Positions 1 to 6,684 of a stretch of 11,788 nucleotides of DNA are shown here, piece after piece. The first letter of the stretch is position 1; each line of letters opens with the position of its first letter. Source of the stretch: an uncultured Bacteroidales bacterium (lineage in GTDB: Bacteria; Bacteroidota; Bacteroidia; Bacteroidales; UBA932); contig CAJUEK010000062.1 in NCBI GenBank assembly GCA_910585445.1, positions 1 through 11,788 of the forward strand, in the 5' to 3' direction. The notes beneath the pieces were generated by a model. It saw only the letters and a program-made list of their open reading frames with translations. It had not been told where the DNA came from and searched no databases. The translations under genes and the position numbers were made by a program.

Positions 1-8
1 TGCCAGTC

Positions 9-395
9 CTAATTTTGTTTCGCTTCAAAAAGTTTTATCGGACAGCAATAATTTTCAATGATGACTGCCTTGTTCCGGTTATCTTCAATGAGAATATCAA
101 TGCGTCCTTCTTCGGTAGGATATTCCGTATATACCCGCGATTTCCCGTAGTTGAAATCTGGAATTGTGAAGCTCTCGCCTAATGTTTCAACGAAACATTC
201 CAGAAGTTTTGATTTCAATCCGTGTGTGCCGTTGGGGCTCAATAATTCCGCAATGATTGCCGAATGCGTGTTTTCATAATGATTCACGCCGCAGATGCTG
301 AACATATTGAACCGTCCGCCTGTTGCATCTAATATTTCCCTGTTCTTTTTGCTTATTATCGCTATCTGATAAAGTAAATTTCTTATTTTTTCCAT
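9..395 (-). pseudogene. Truncated PD-(D/E)XK nuclease-like protein
   Basis: The 128-residue product resembles the N-terminal part of the PD-(D/E)XK nuclease superfamily proteins often annotated as PDDEXK_4 in Bacteroidetes. Visible landmarks are an N-terminal helix with SKKNREILDATGG (residues 15-27), NHYENTHSAIIAELLSP (38-54), an acidic RIDILIED (98-105) and a hydrophobic strand ending VIIEN (111-115). In this fold D100 and E114 would be the acidic metal ligands and a lysine is expected two residues after E114. Here that residue is Y116, and the reading frame ends 12 residues later. From memory, full-length relatives run to several hundred residues, so most of the protein is missing. The other two minus-strand frames also close within this stretch, so one frameshift does not restore an open frame inside the window. 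The start is the first ATG before the conserved N-terminus. I infer a decayed gene; the original role (restriction or defence nuclease) is unknown. Confidence 0.6.
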
Positions 396-551
396 ATCTG
401 GTCACTTGTAAGGTATAAATGGCATCTCCGGTATTTGCGTATAGGGCAGGTCTTGTCATGTTGCCTGATACTCTGTCGGCGAGGAAAATTAAGTCTTTCT
501 TCCGGCCATTGCAAAAATCTCCGGTGATTGCCTTTCTCATCGGTTCTTATG

Positions 552-559
552 CAAAAGTA
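552..559 (-). promoter_or_regulatory. Possible minus-strand -7 element (TACTTTTG)
   Basis: The reverse complement reads TACTTTTGCATAAG, an exact TAnnTTTG match followed by the GC often seen at Bacteroidetes start sites. Transcription would run left towards the truncated nuclease gene, giving a leader of about 150 bases. No TTTG-like -33 element sits 19-21 bases upstream, so this rests on the -7 element alone. Confidence 0.3.
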
Positions 560-610
560 GCTATTGTACAGGAGATACCGGCCATGACATGCAACTATAA
601 TTAATAAAAA

Positions 611-618
611 TATCTTTG
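611..618 (+). promoter_or_regulatory. Possible plus-strand -7 element (TATCTTTG)
   Basis: TATCTTTG matches the Bacteroidetes -7 consensus exactly and is followed by CA. No good -33 element is present at the expected spacing. It points right into a stretch with no gene for over 500 bases, so it could drive a small RNA, a long operon leader or nothing. A chance match is quite possible in AT-rich DNA. Confidence 0.22.
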
Positions 619-1088
619 CAGGCAAGTCCGTTTCCGCATGCGCATTGAAAAACTTCAGAAATGTTTGCTTGTGTTTGAGAGGATAAGATAATGGCACATA
701 AATTCATGATTATTAATATTTTGCTGAAATACGGTGCCACTAGGGTGGGGGAACGTGTTTCAGGAACAAGCTGATAATCAATCATTAAATCGCATCGAAA
801 TTCCTGCAATCCAATCTGACGGGAACCTGCTCCGCAAGATGCAAGACGGAAGCGTGCTGCTGTCCCGACGGCCTCCGGAACAAATGGAGCCGATAAAAGC
901 ACTGCTTTTCCCGGTTGTTATGGAGGATTCCGCCATGAAAACATCAAGGTGCTTGTCCGGGTCAAAAAAATACAAAAATTGTCAAGGGATTCCGATGTCT
1001 TTCATTATTACTCAAATGGAAAACCCGTTATAGGGTAGGGCATGCAACTGAAGCGGAATGTAAACATAGGATTGATGCTGCCGCGGCA

Positions 1089-1120
1089 TTTGGTTATTTG
1101 GCGCAAAGGTGCTACCTTTA
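1089..1120 (+). promoter_or_regulatory. Histidine operon promoter
   Basis: TTTG at 1089-1092 is followed after 20 bases by TACCTTTA at 1113-1120. This fits the Bacteroidetes primary-sigma pattern TTTG-N19-21-TAnnTTTG with only the last base different. Transcription would begin near 1125-1128, leaving an A-rich leader of about 25 bases before the ftcD ATG at 1151, typical of the phylum. It is the only good promoter I see for the four-gene operon. Confidence 0.55.
1105..1119. promoter_or_regulatory. Dyad over the -7 element, possible operator
   Basis: AAAGGT-GCT-ACCTTT is a perfect 6-base inverted repeat with a 3-base centre. Its right arm is the core of the -7 element. The position suits a repressor-binding site, but no regulator is encoded in the window and the repeat is short enough to arise by chance. 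Confidence 0.3.
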
Positions 1121-1150
1121 TGTCCCTAAAGCTAAACAACAAAACCATAT

Positions 1151-2857
1151 ATGGAAAGAATCATAGAGTGCGTTCCCAATTTCAGCGAGGGGCGCAACAT
1201 GGAAATCATCAATTCTATAGTAGGGACCATTGAGGCGTCAGGAGGAGTCAAAGTGCTGGATGTTGATCCGGGAGAGGCCACGAACCGTACCGTGGTCACT
1301 TTCGTGGGCAGTCCGGAGGCTGTTGTGGAGGCTGCGTTCCAGGGGGTGAAGCGTGCCAGTGAGCTTATAGACATGCGACATCATCATGGGGCCCATCCGC
1401 GCTCTGGTGCTACGGATGTGCTTCCTCTTATCCCTATTTCCGGAATTACGCTTCAAGAATGCGCTGAACTGGCAAGAAAGCTGGCTGAGCGCATTTTTTG
1501 TGAGCTTGGCATCGCTTGCTACTGCTATGAGGCTGCCGCGTATGAGCCTCGCCGCAAGAACTTGGCCGTATGCCGCAGCGGTGAATACGAGGCGCTGCCG
1601 GAGAAGGTGTGCGACCCGCAGAGAAAGCCGGATTTCGGTCCCGGAGAATATACTGATGCGGTTGCCAGAAGCGGTGCCACGAATGTCGGTGCGCGCGATT
1701 TCTTGATTGCCGTGAATTTCAATCTGAACACCACCTCTACAAGAAGGGCCAACGCCGTCGCTTTCGATGTGCGTGAGAAAGGACGTCCGAAACGCGAAGG
1801 AAATCCTATAACCGGAAAGATTGTGAAGGATGAGGCCGGAAACACTGTCATGATTCCCGGTACTTTGAAAGGATGCAAGGCCATCGGCTGGTACATAGAC
1901 GAATATGGCATAGCCCAGGTGTCTATGAACATAACTGACATCAATGCGACTCCTCTGCATGTGGCTTTTGACGAGGTCTGCCGTGCTGCTCAGGCGCGTG
2001 GCCTCAGGGTTACCGGGACGGAGATAGTCGGACTTGTGCCGAAGAGGGCCCTTATTGGGGCCGGCAGATATTTCCTTGGAAAGCAGGGCCGTTCAACGGG
2101 CATTTCTGATGAAGAAATCATGAAGATAGCGGTCAAGTCTATGGGGCTGGATGATCTCAAGCCGTTCAATCCTAAGGAGAAAGTAATCGAGTATCTTATT
2201 GAGGATGAGGCTGAGACTGCCGCGCGAGAGAGGCTTGTGAGGATGACATGCCGGGATTTTGCATATGAGACTGCGTCTGAATCCCCGGCTCCGGGAGGCG
2301 GGTCGATTTCCGCATATATGGGTGCTCTCGGTGCCGCATTGGGAACGATGGTGGCCAACCTTTCATCACATAAGCCCGGGTGGGATGACCGCTGGAAAGA
2401 ATTTTCCGACTGGGCTGACAGGGGGCAGGACGTGATGAGGTCACTGCTTGCTCTCGTTGACGAGGACACAGCCGCATTCAACAGGATTATGGCTGCTCTC
2501 GGTATGCCGAAAGGGTCTGATGAAGAGAAAAAAGCCCGTGCCGATGCCTTGGAGGCGGCTACGTTATATGCTACGGAGGTTCCGCTCAAGACTATGAGGG
2601 AATCTGTGCGGAGCTATGAGCTACTTAAGGCGATGGCTTCTGAGGGCAATCCTAATTCAGTTTCTGATGCCGGTGTCGGTGCTTTGGCTGCAACTGCCGC
2701 AGTGAGGGGTGCGCATCTCAATGTCAGGATAAATGCTGCCGGACTTTCAGACCGTGAAGCCGCTGAAAGATTGTGTGCCCAGGCGCAGGAGATAGAGGCG
2801 GAGGCTGCCGCTGCTGAAGCTGAAATCATGCAAATCGTCAATTCGAAAATCCGGTAG
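1151..2857 (+). CDS. ftcD: Glutamate formimidoyltransferase / formimido-THF cyclodeaminase
   Basis: This bifunctional enzyme ends histidine breakdown. It moves the formimino group of N-formimidoyl-glutamate to tetrahydrofolate, leaving glutamate, then cyclises the product to 5,10-methenyl-THF with release of ammonia. The 568 residues divide into a formiminotransferase part (about 1-340) and a cyclodeaminase part (about 365-568). The first opens with IIECVPNFSEGRN and carries AHPRSGATDVLP, where H82 matches the catalytic histidine of the family. The second starts with ESPAPGGGSISAYMGALGAA (378-397) and contains VDEDTAAFNRIM (436-447) and GNPNSVSDAGVGALA (499-513). Length and domain order match the animal fused FTCD (about 541 residues); some bacteria encode the two halves separately. 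The ATG at 1151 fits the conserved N-terminus and an A-rich leader. It is the first gene of the operon, with 191 bases before hutU. The product is presumably cytosolic. Confidence 0.95.
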   Translation: MERIIECVPNFSEGRNMEIINSIVGTIEASGGVKVLDVDPGEATNRTVVTFVGSPEAVVEAAFQGVKRASELIDMRHHHGAHPRSGATDVLPLIPISGITLQECAELARKLAERIFCELGIACYCYEAAAYEPRRKNLAVCRSGEYEALPEKVCDPQRKPDFGPGEYTDAVARSGATNVGARDFLIAVNFNLNTTSTRRANAVAFDVREKGRPKREGNPITGKIVKDEAGNTVMIPGTLKGCKAIGWYIDEYGIAQVSMNITDINATPLHVAFDEVCRAAQARGLRVTGTEIVGLVPKRALIGAGRYFLGKQGRSTGISDEEIMKIAVKSMGLDDLKPFNPKEKVIEYLIEDEAETAARERLVRMTCRDFAYETASESPAPGGGSISAYMGALGAALGTMVANLSSHKPGWDDRWKEFSDWADRGQDVMRSLLALVDEDTAAFNRIMAALGMPKGSDEEKKARADALEAATLYATEVPLKTMRESVRSYELLKAMASEGNPNSVSDAGVGALAATAAVRGAHLNVRINAAGLSDREAAERLCAQAQEIEAEAAAAEAEIMQIVNSKIR

Positions 2858-2918
2858 CTGAGCGGCATTGCAGGCCTGTGTGGAGCAAAATGCACTGACT
2901 CTCAATTAAATGATGAAA

Positions 2919-3018
2919 AACGGTGCCCCGAAACGGGGGAATCGGTATTCAGTAAAATGCTGATTGATGGTCGGTTACGCTGCACGCAATGGCACCGGAA
3001 TAGTCTCCGAACGGTGCC
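2919..3018 (+). promoter_or_regulatory. Structured leader with competing pairings before hutU
   Basis: AACGGTGCC occurs twice as a direct repeat (2919-2927 and 3010-3018), and its complement GGCACCG lies between them at 2991-2997. The central arm can pair with the left copy (long loop) or the right copy (14-base loop), not both. CCCCG-AAA-CGGGG (2926-2938) forms a separate hairpin that overlaps the left copy and would block it. The right-hand hairpin ends 30 bases before the hutU ATG. No T-run follows, so it is not a classic terminator. An attenuation, translation-control or RNA-processing role is inference. Confidence 0.4.
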
Positions 3019-3048
3019 GGAAAGGACAAAATAAAACTTCAAAAGCTG

Positions 3049-5082
3049 ATGACTAATACATTCCAACAAGAAATATTGGCTGGCATTCCCTCGGAACTGC
3101 CCGCTCCCAAGCCATATGACATGGCTATAAACCATGCCCCCAAGCGCAAAGACATACTGAACGCTGAGGAGAAAGTGCTTGCAGTCCAGAACGCCCTGCG
3201 CTATTTCCCGCAGAAGCATCATGAGGTTCTGGCTGCGGAATTTGCTGCGGAACTCAAAGAATACGGCCGCATATACATGTACCGCTTCCGTCCGGACTAT
3301 CAGATGTATGCCCGTCCGATAGAGGAATATCCGGCCAGGTCCCGTCAGGCCGCCGCAATCATGGCCATGATACAGAATAACCTTGACAACCGTGTGGCTC
3401 AGCATCCTCACGAGCTTATAACCTACGGCGGAAACGGGGCTGTTTTCCAGAACTGGGCACAGTACCGCCTTGTGATGCAGTATCTTGCCGAAATGACTGA
3501 AGAACAGACTCTTGTGATGTATTCAGGTCATCCTCTCGGACTTTTCCCGAGCCACAAGGATGCTCCGAGAGTAATCGTCACGAACGGCATGGTCATCCCG
3601 AACTATTCCAAACAGGATGACTGGGAGAAATTCAATGCCCTCGGAGTTTCGCAATATGGACAGATGACGGCCGGCTCCTATATGTACATCGGGCCTCAGG
3701 GCATTGTTCACGGAACCACAATCACAGTCATGAATGCTGCCCGCAAACAGCTGGAGGCTAAAGGATTGGCCGGAACGCAGGAGAACATGAAAGGAATGCT
3801 TTTCGTGACTGCGGGTCTCGGAGGCATGTCCGGTGCCCAGCCAAAGGCGGGAGTCATATCCGGTGTAGTCAGTGTCGTGGCGGAAATAAACCCATTGGCT
3901 GCACGCAAACGCTATGAGCAGGGCTGGGTTGATGAGATACATGAGGACCTTGATGAACTCATGGCGCGCATCAGGAAAGCCTGCTCCGCAAAGGAAGTCG
4001 TTTCCCTTGCATATCAGGGAAATGTTGTTGACCTGTGGGAAAGGCTCGCCGATGAGGAAATGCATGTTGACCTTGGCTCTGACCAGACATCTCTGCATAA
4101 TCCGTGGGCCGGAGGCTACTATCCGGCCGGATACAGCTATGAGGAGTCGAAGGTCATGATGGCGGAGGAGCCGGAGCGTTTCAAAGAGTGCGTCAGGGAG
4201 TCTCTGCGCAGACATGCCGCCGCAATTAACCGTCTTGCCGACCGCGGAATGTATTTCTTTGACTACGGAAACGCGTTCCTGCTCGAAGCTTCCCGTGCCG
4301 GAGCTGACATAATGGCCGGTGAAGGCAAATTCCGCTATCCGTCATATGTTCAGGACATAATGGGACCTCTTTTCTTCGACTATGGCTTCGGGCCGTTCCG
4401 CTGGGTCTGCATGTCCCAGAATCCGGAAGACCTTGCCAAGACGGATGCAATCGCCGCGCGGGTGCTTAGGGAAATAGCTGAAAATGCACCGCAGGAGATA
4501 AGGGGACAGATGGATGACAACATACATTGGATAGAAGAGGCTGCAAAGAATAATCTTGTGGTCGGCTCCCAGGCCCGTATCCTGTACGCGGATTGTGAAG
4601 GGCGCACCAAGATTGCCCTGGCCTTCAACGATGCCATCCGCAAGGGTGAGCTTACTGCTCCTGTCGTATTGGGACGCGACCATCATGACGTATCAGGCAC
4701 GGATTCCCCGTTCCGCGAGACTTCCAATATATATGACGGTTCAGCATTCACAGCCGATATGGCCGTGCAGAATGTCATAGGAGACGGTTTCCGCGGAGCC
4801 ACCTGGGTTTCCATCCACAACGGCGGCGGAGTAGGCTGGGGAGAAGTGATGAACGGAGGCTTCGGAATGGTAATCGATGGAAGCGCTGACTCGGACAGGC
4901 ATATCCGCGAGATGCTCCTGTGGGACGTGAACAACGGAATCGCACGCCGCAGCTGGGCACGCAATGAAGGGGCCGTCAATGCCATACGCCGTGAAATGGA
5001 ACGCACGCCTGGACTTAAGGTGACGCTTCCTAACATCGCGGACACTGACATGATTCGGGACATGTTGGCGAAATGCAAATAG
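3049..5082 (+). CDS. hutU: Urocanate hydratase, long form
   Basis: Urocanate hydratase converts urocanate to 4-imidazolone-5-propionate with a tightly bound NAD+; it is the second step of histidine breakdown. The product has 677 residues, against about 555 for the well-studied Pseudomonas and Bacillus enzymes. It resembles the roughly 676-residue animal UROC1 type, and from memory the C-terminal half is close to it (DHHDVSGTDSPFRETSNIYD at 544-563, HNGGGVGWGEVMNGGFG at 590-606). Family motifs include ITYGGNGAVFQNW (124-136), MYSGHPLGLFPSH (157-169) and FGPFRWVC (447-454). The short form has LFCRGIGPFRW around its reactive-site cysteine; here the matching stretch is LFFDYGFGPFRW, so that cysteine is absent. 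The ATG at 3049 follows an A-rich stretch and a structured leader. The next gene, hutH, begins 92 bases downstream. The product is cytosolic. Confidence 0.95.
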   Translation: MTNTFQQEILAGIPSELPAPKPYDMAINHAPKRKDILNAEEKVLAVQNALRYFPQKHHEVLAAEFAAELKEYGRIYMYRFRPDYQMYARPIEEYPARSRQAAAIMAMIQNNLDNRVAQHPHELITYGGNGAVFQNWAQYRLVMQYLAEMTEEQTLVMYSGHPLGLFPSHKDAPRVIVTNGMVIPNYSKQDDWEKFNALGVSQYGQMTAGSYMYIGPQGIVHGTTITVMNAARKQLEAKGLAGTQENMKGMLFVTAGLGGMSGAQPKAGVISGVVSVVAEINPLAARKRYEQGWVDEIHEDLDELMARIRKACSAKEVVSLAYQGNVVDLWERLADEEMHVDLGSDQTSLHNPWAGGYYPAGYSYEESKVMMAEEPERFKECVRESLRRHAAAINRLADRGMYFFDYGNAFLLEASRAGADIMAGEGKFRYPSYVQDIMGPLFFDYGFGPFRWVCMSQNPEDLAKTDAIAARVLREIAENAPQEIRGQMDDNIHWIEEAAKNNLVVGSQARILYADCEGRTKIALAFNDAIRKGELTAPVVLGRDHHDVSGTDSPFRETSNIYDGSAFTADMAVQNVIGDGFRGATWVSIHNGGGVGWGEVMNGGFGMVIDGSADSDRHIREMLLWDVNNGIARRSWARNEGAVNAIRREMERTPGLKVTLPNIADTDMIRDMLAKCK

Positions 5083-5104
5083 CTTCAAATCAGTGAGATG
5101 CATG

Positions 5105-5136
5105 ATTACGGGTGCGTGGAATTGCATACCCGTAAT
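5105..5136 (+). promoter_or_regulatory. Strong hairpin between hutU and hutH
   Basis: ATTACGGGT (5105-5113) and ACCCGTAAT (5128-5136) form a perfect 9-base stem with a 14-base loop. The stem starts 22 bases after the hutU stop and ends 38 bases before the preferred hutH start. The following bases are A-rich rather than a T-run, so intrinsic termination is unlikely. It may protect or define a processed mRNA end and so set hutU against hutH levels; that is inference. Confidence 0.45.
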
Positions 5137-5174
5137 TGCGTAAAAACTTTATAACCAATAAAATAGGATTTGTC

Positions 5175-6656
5175 ATGGACAAAGCAGAACACATTATATC
5201 ATCAAAAAAACTTACAATTGACAGGGTCCGGGAAATAATTGCCGGAGGTGAAAAGATAGCCATAGGGAAAGATGCACAGGAAGCTGTTGCCAAATGCCGC
5301 AGATATCTTGACACAAAGATGGAAGACATCGGACGGCCTGTATATGGCGTGACGACAGGGTTCGGCTCGCTGTGCAACATAACCGTTCCTGCGGAGGATC
5401 TGTCTCAGCTCCAGCACAATCTCGTAATGTCCCATGCATGCGGAACAGGGGAGAAAGTCCGTCCGGAGATTGTCAAGATAATGATTCTGCTTAAGGTCCA
5501 GTCGCTTTCCTACGGGCATTCCGGAGTCCAGCTTGCCACTGTGCAGCGTCTTGTTGACATGTTCAACAACGATGTACTGCCTGTGGTCTATCAGCAGGGC
5601 TCGCTCGGCGCTTCCGGTGACCTCGCTCCTCTGGCGCATCTGTGCCTGCCGATAATCGGACTTGGTGAAGTGGAATACAAGGGGCAGGTACATGAAGTCG
5701 CGCAGCTTTGGCCGGAGCTTGGCTGGGAGCCTGTGAAATTGCAGTCAAAGGAAGGTCTTGCCCTTCTCAACGGCACGCAGTTCATGAGCGCCCATGCGGT
5801 CTGGTCGCTTATACAGTCTGAGCGTCTTTCTGACTGGGCCGATAAAATCGGTGCTATGTCACTTGACGCATATGACGGGCGCATAGAGCCGTTCTGCCCT
5901 CAGGTCCATGAGGTGCGTCCTCATCGGGGCCAGATAGACACTGCCGCCAGATTCCGTGAGCTTCTTGAGGGAAGCGAAATCATCAGGCGGGAAAAGTCCC
6001 ATGTGCAGGACCCTTATTCCTTCCGCTGCATCCCGCAGGTACATGGGGCGTCCAAGGATACCATCCGCTATGTAAAATCGGTGATAGAGACTGAGATAAA
6101 CAGCGCGACTGACAATCCTACCGTGTTCCCGGACGAAGACCTCATCGTGTCGGCCGGCAATTTCCATGGGCAGCCGATAGCCATTCCTATAGACATGCTC
6201 ACTCTCGCGCTTTCCGAATTGTCGAACATTTCCGAAAGAAGGATATACAAGCTTATAGCCGGCCAGCGCGGTCTTCCGAATTTCCTTGTCGCAAAGCCGG
6301 GCCTGAACAGCGGATTCATGATTCCGCAATACACTGCCGCTTCGATAGTTAGCCAGAGCAAAGGGCTTTGCATGCCTGCCTCAGCCGATTCGATACCTTC
6401 TTCACAGGGACAAGAAGACCATGTGAGCATGGGGGCGAACGGTGCAACCAAGCTTGTGAGGGTAGTGGAGAATACGGAGCGCGTTCTTGCGATAGAATTG
6501 CTTAATGCGGCACAGGCCTTGGAGTTCCGTCGTCCGCTGCGCTCTTCCTGGGCTATTGAGAAGATTTTTGCGGGTTTCCGCAAGGCCGTTCCGTTCGTTG
6601 AGGATGACACCTATATGCATCCTCTTATAGAAAAGGCCATAGAGTTCATAAGGTAG
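5175..6656 (+). CDS. hutH: Histidine ammonia-lyase
   Basis: Histidase catalyses the first committed step, non-oxidative removal of ammonia from L-histidine to give trans-urocanate. From the chosen start it has 493 residues, close to the usual 500-510. The MIO cofactor forms autocatalytically from A146-S147-G148 inside GSLGASGDLAPLAH. Other aromatic ammonia-lyase motifs are PVYGVTTGFG (55-64, with the loop tyrosine Y57), QDPYSFRCIPQVHG (278-291), SATDNPTVF (310-318) and the C-terminal SQGQEDHVSMGANGA (410-424). An upstream TTG at 5136 would add 13 residues, but it lies at the edge of the hairpin stem, and the added residues look unlike the family. The ATG at 5175 follows an A/T-rich leader and is preferred. 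hutI starts 28 bases downstream, suggesting co-transcription. The product is cytosolic. Confidence 0.95.
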   Translation: MDKAEHIISSKKLTIDRVREIIAGGEKIAIGKDAQEAVAKCRRYLDTKMEDIGRPVYGVTTGFGSLCNITVPAEDLSQLQHNLVMSHACGTGEKVRPEIVKIMILLKVQSLSYGHSGVQLATVQRLVDMFNNDVLPVVYQQGSLGASGDLAPLAHLCLPIIGLGEVEYKGQVHEVAQLWPELGWEPVKLQSKEGLALLNGTQFMSAHAVWSLIQSERLSDWADKIGAMSLDAYDGRIEPFCPQVHEVRPHRGQIDTAARFRELLEGSEIIRREKSHVQDPYSFRCIPQVHGASKDTIRYVKSVIETEINSATDNPTVFPDEDLIVSAGNFHGQPIAIPIDMLTLALSELSNISERRIYKLIAGQRGLPNFLVAKPGLNSGFMIPQYTAASIVSQSKGLCMPASADSIPSSQGQEDHVSMGANGATKLVRVVENTERVLAIELLNAAQALEFRRPLRSSWAIEKIFAGFRKAVPFVEDDTYMHPLIEKAIEFIR

Positions 6657-6684
6657 GGCCGGCAGGTTTTATAGCAGAAAATTC

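Larger units (their letters stand above)
396..1150. other. Long gap without a convincing gene
   Basis: This 755-base stretch lies between a leftward truncated nuclease gene and the rightward histidine operon. Short open frames exist on both strands: 419-604 plus, 734-1033 plus, and 274-540, 561-902 and 778-975 minus. They overlap each other, show no family motif I recognise and lack clear translation signals. The left part, up to about 760, is AT-rich; about 800-930 is richer in GC and could be a decayed coding remnant. I see no tRNA, no riboswitch I can name and no insertion-sequence ends. The right end contains the operon promoter, listed separately. Confidence 0.5.

Noticed and set aside
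274..540. Minus-strand 88-codon open frame starting just after the TACTTTTG element
   Set aside because: Its first 45 residues look somewhat protein-like, but it overlaps the nuclease-like gene in another frame and shows no family motif I can name. A decayed fragment cannot be excluded.
419..604. Plus-strand 61-codon open frame
   Set aside because: It overlaps the minus-strand frame above, has no recognisable domain and no promoter directly upstream. It is probably non-coding.
561..902. Minus-strand 113-codon open frame in the long gap
   Set aside because: Composition is irregular, with no motif and no start-site signal; it overlaps other equally weak frames.
895..909. AAAAGC-ACT-GCTTTT hairpin as a terminator
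   Set aside because: The stem is only 6 pairs, mostly A-T, with no gene ending nearby.
734..1033. Plus-strand 99-codon open frame in the long gap
   Set aside because: A middle part reads smoothly, but the rest does not, and I recognise no family. At most a decayed remnant.
5136..5174. TTG start extending HutH by 13 residues
   Set aside because: The extension is not family-like and the TTG lies at the edge of a hairpin stem; the ATG at 5175 has a better leader.
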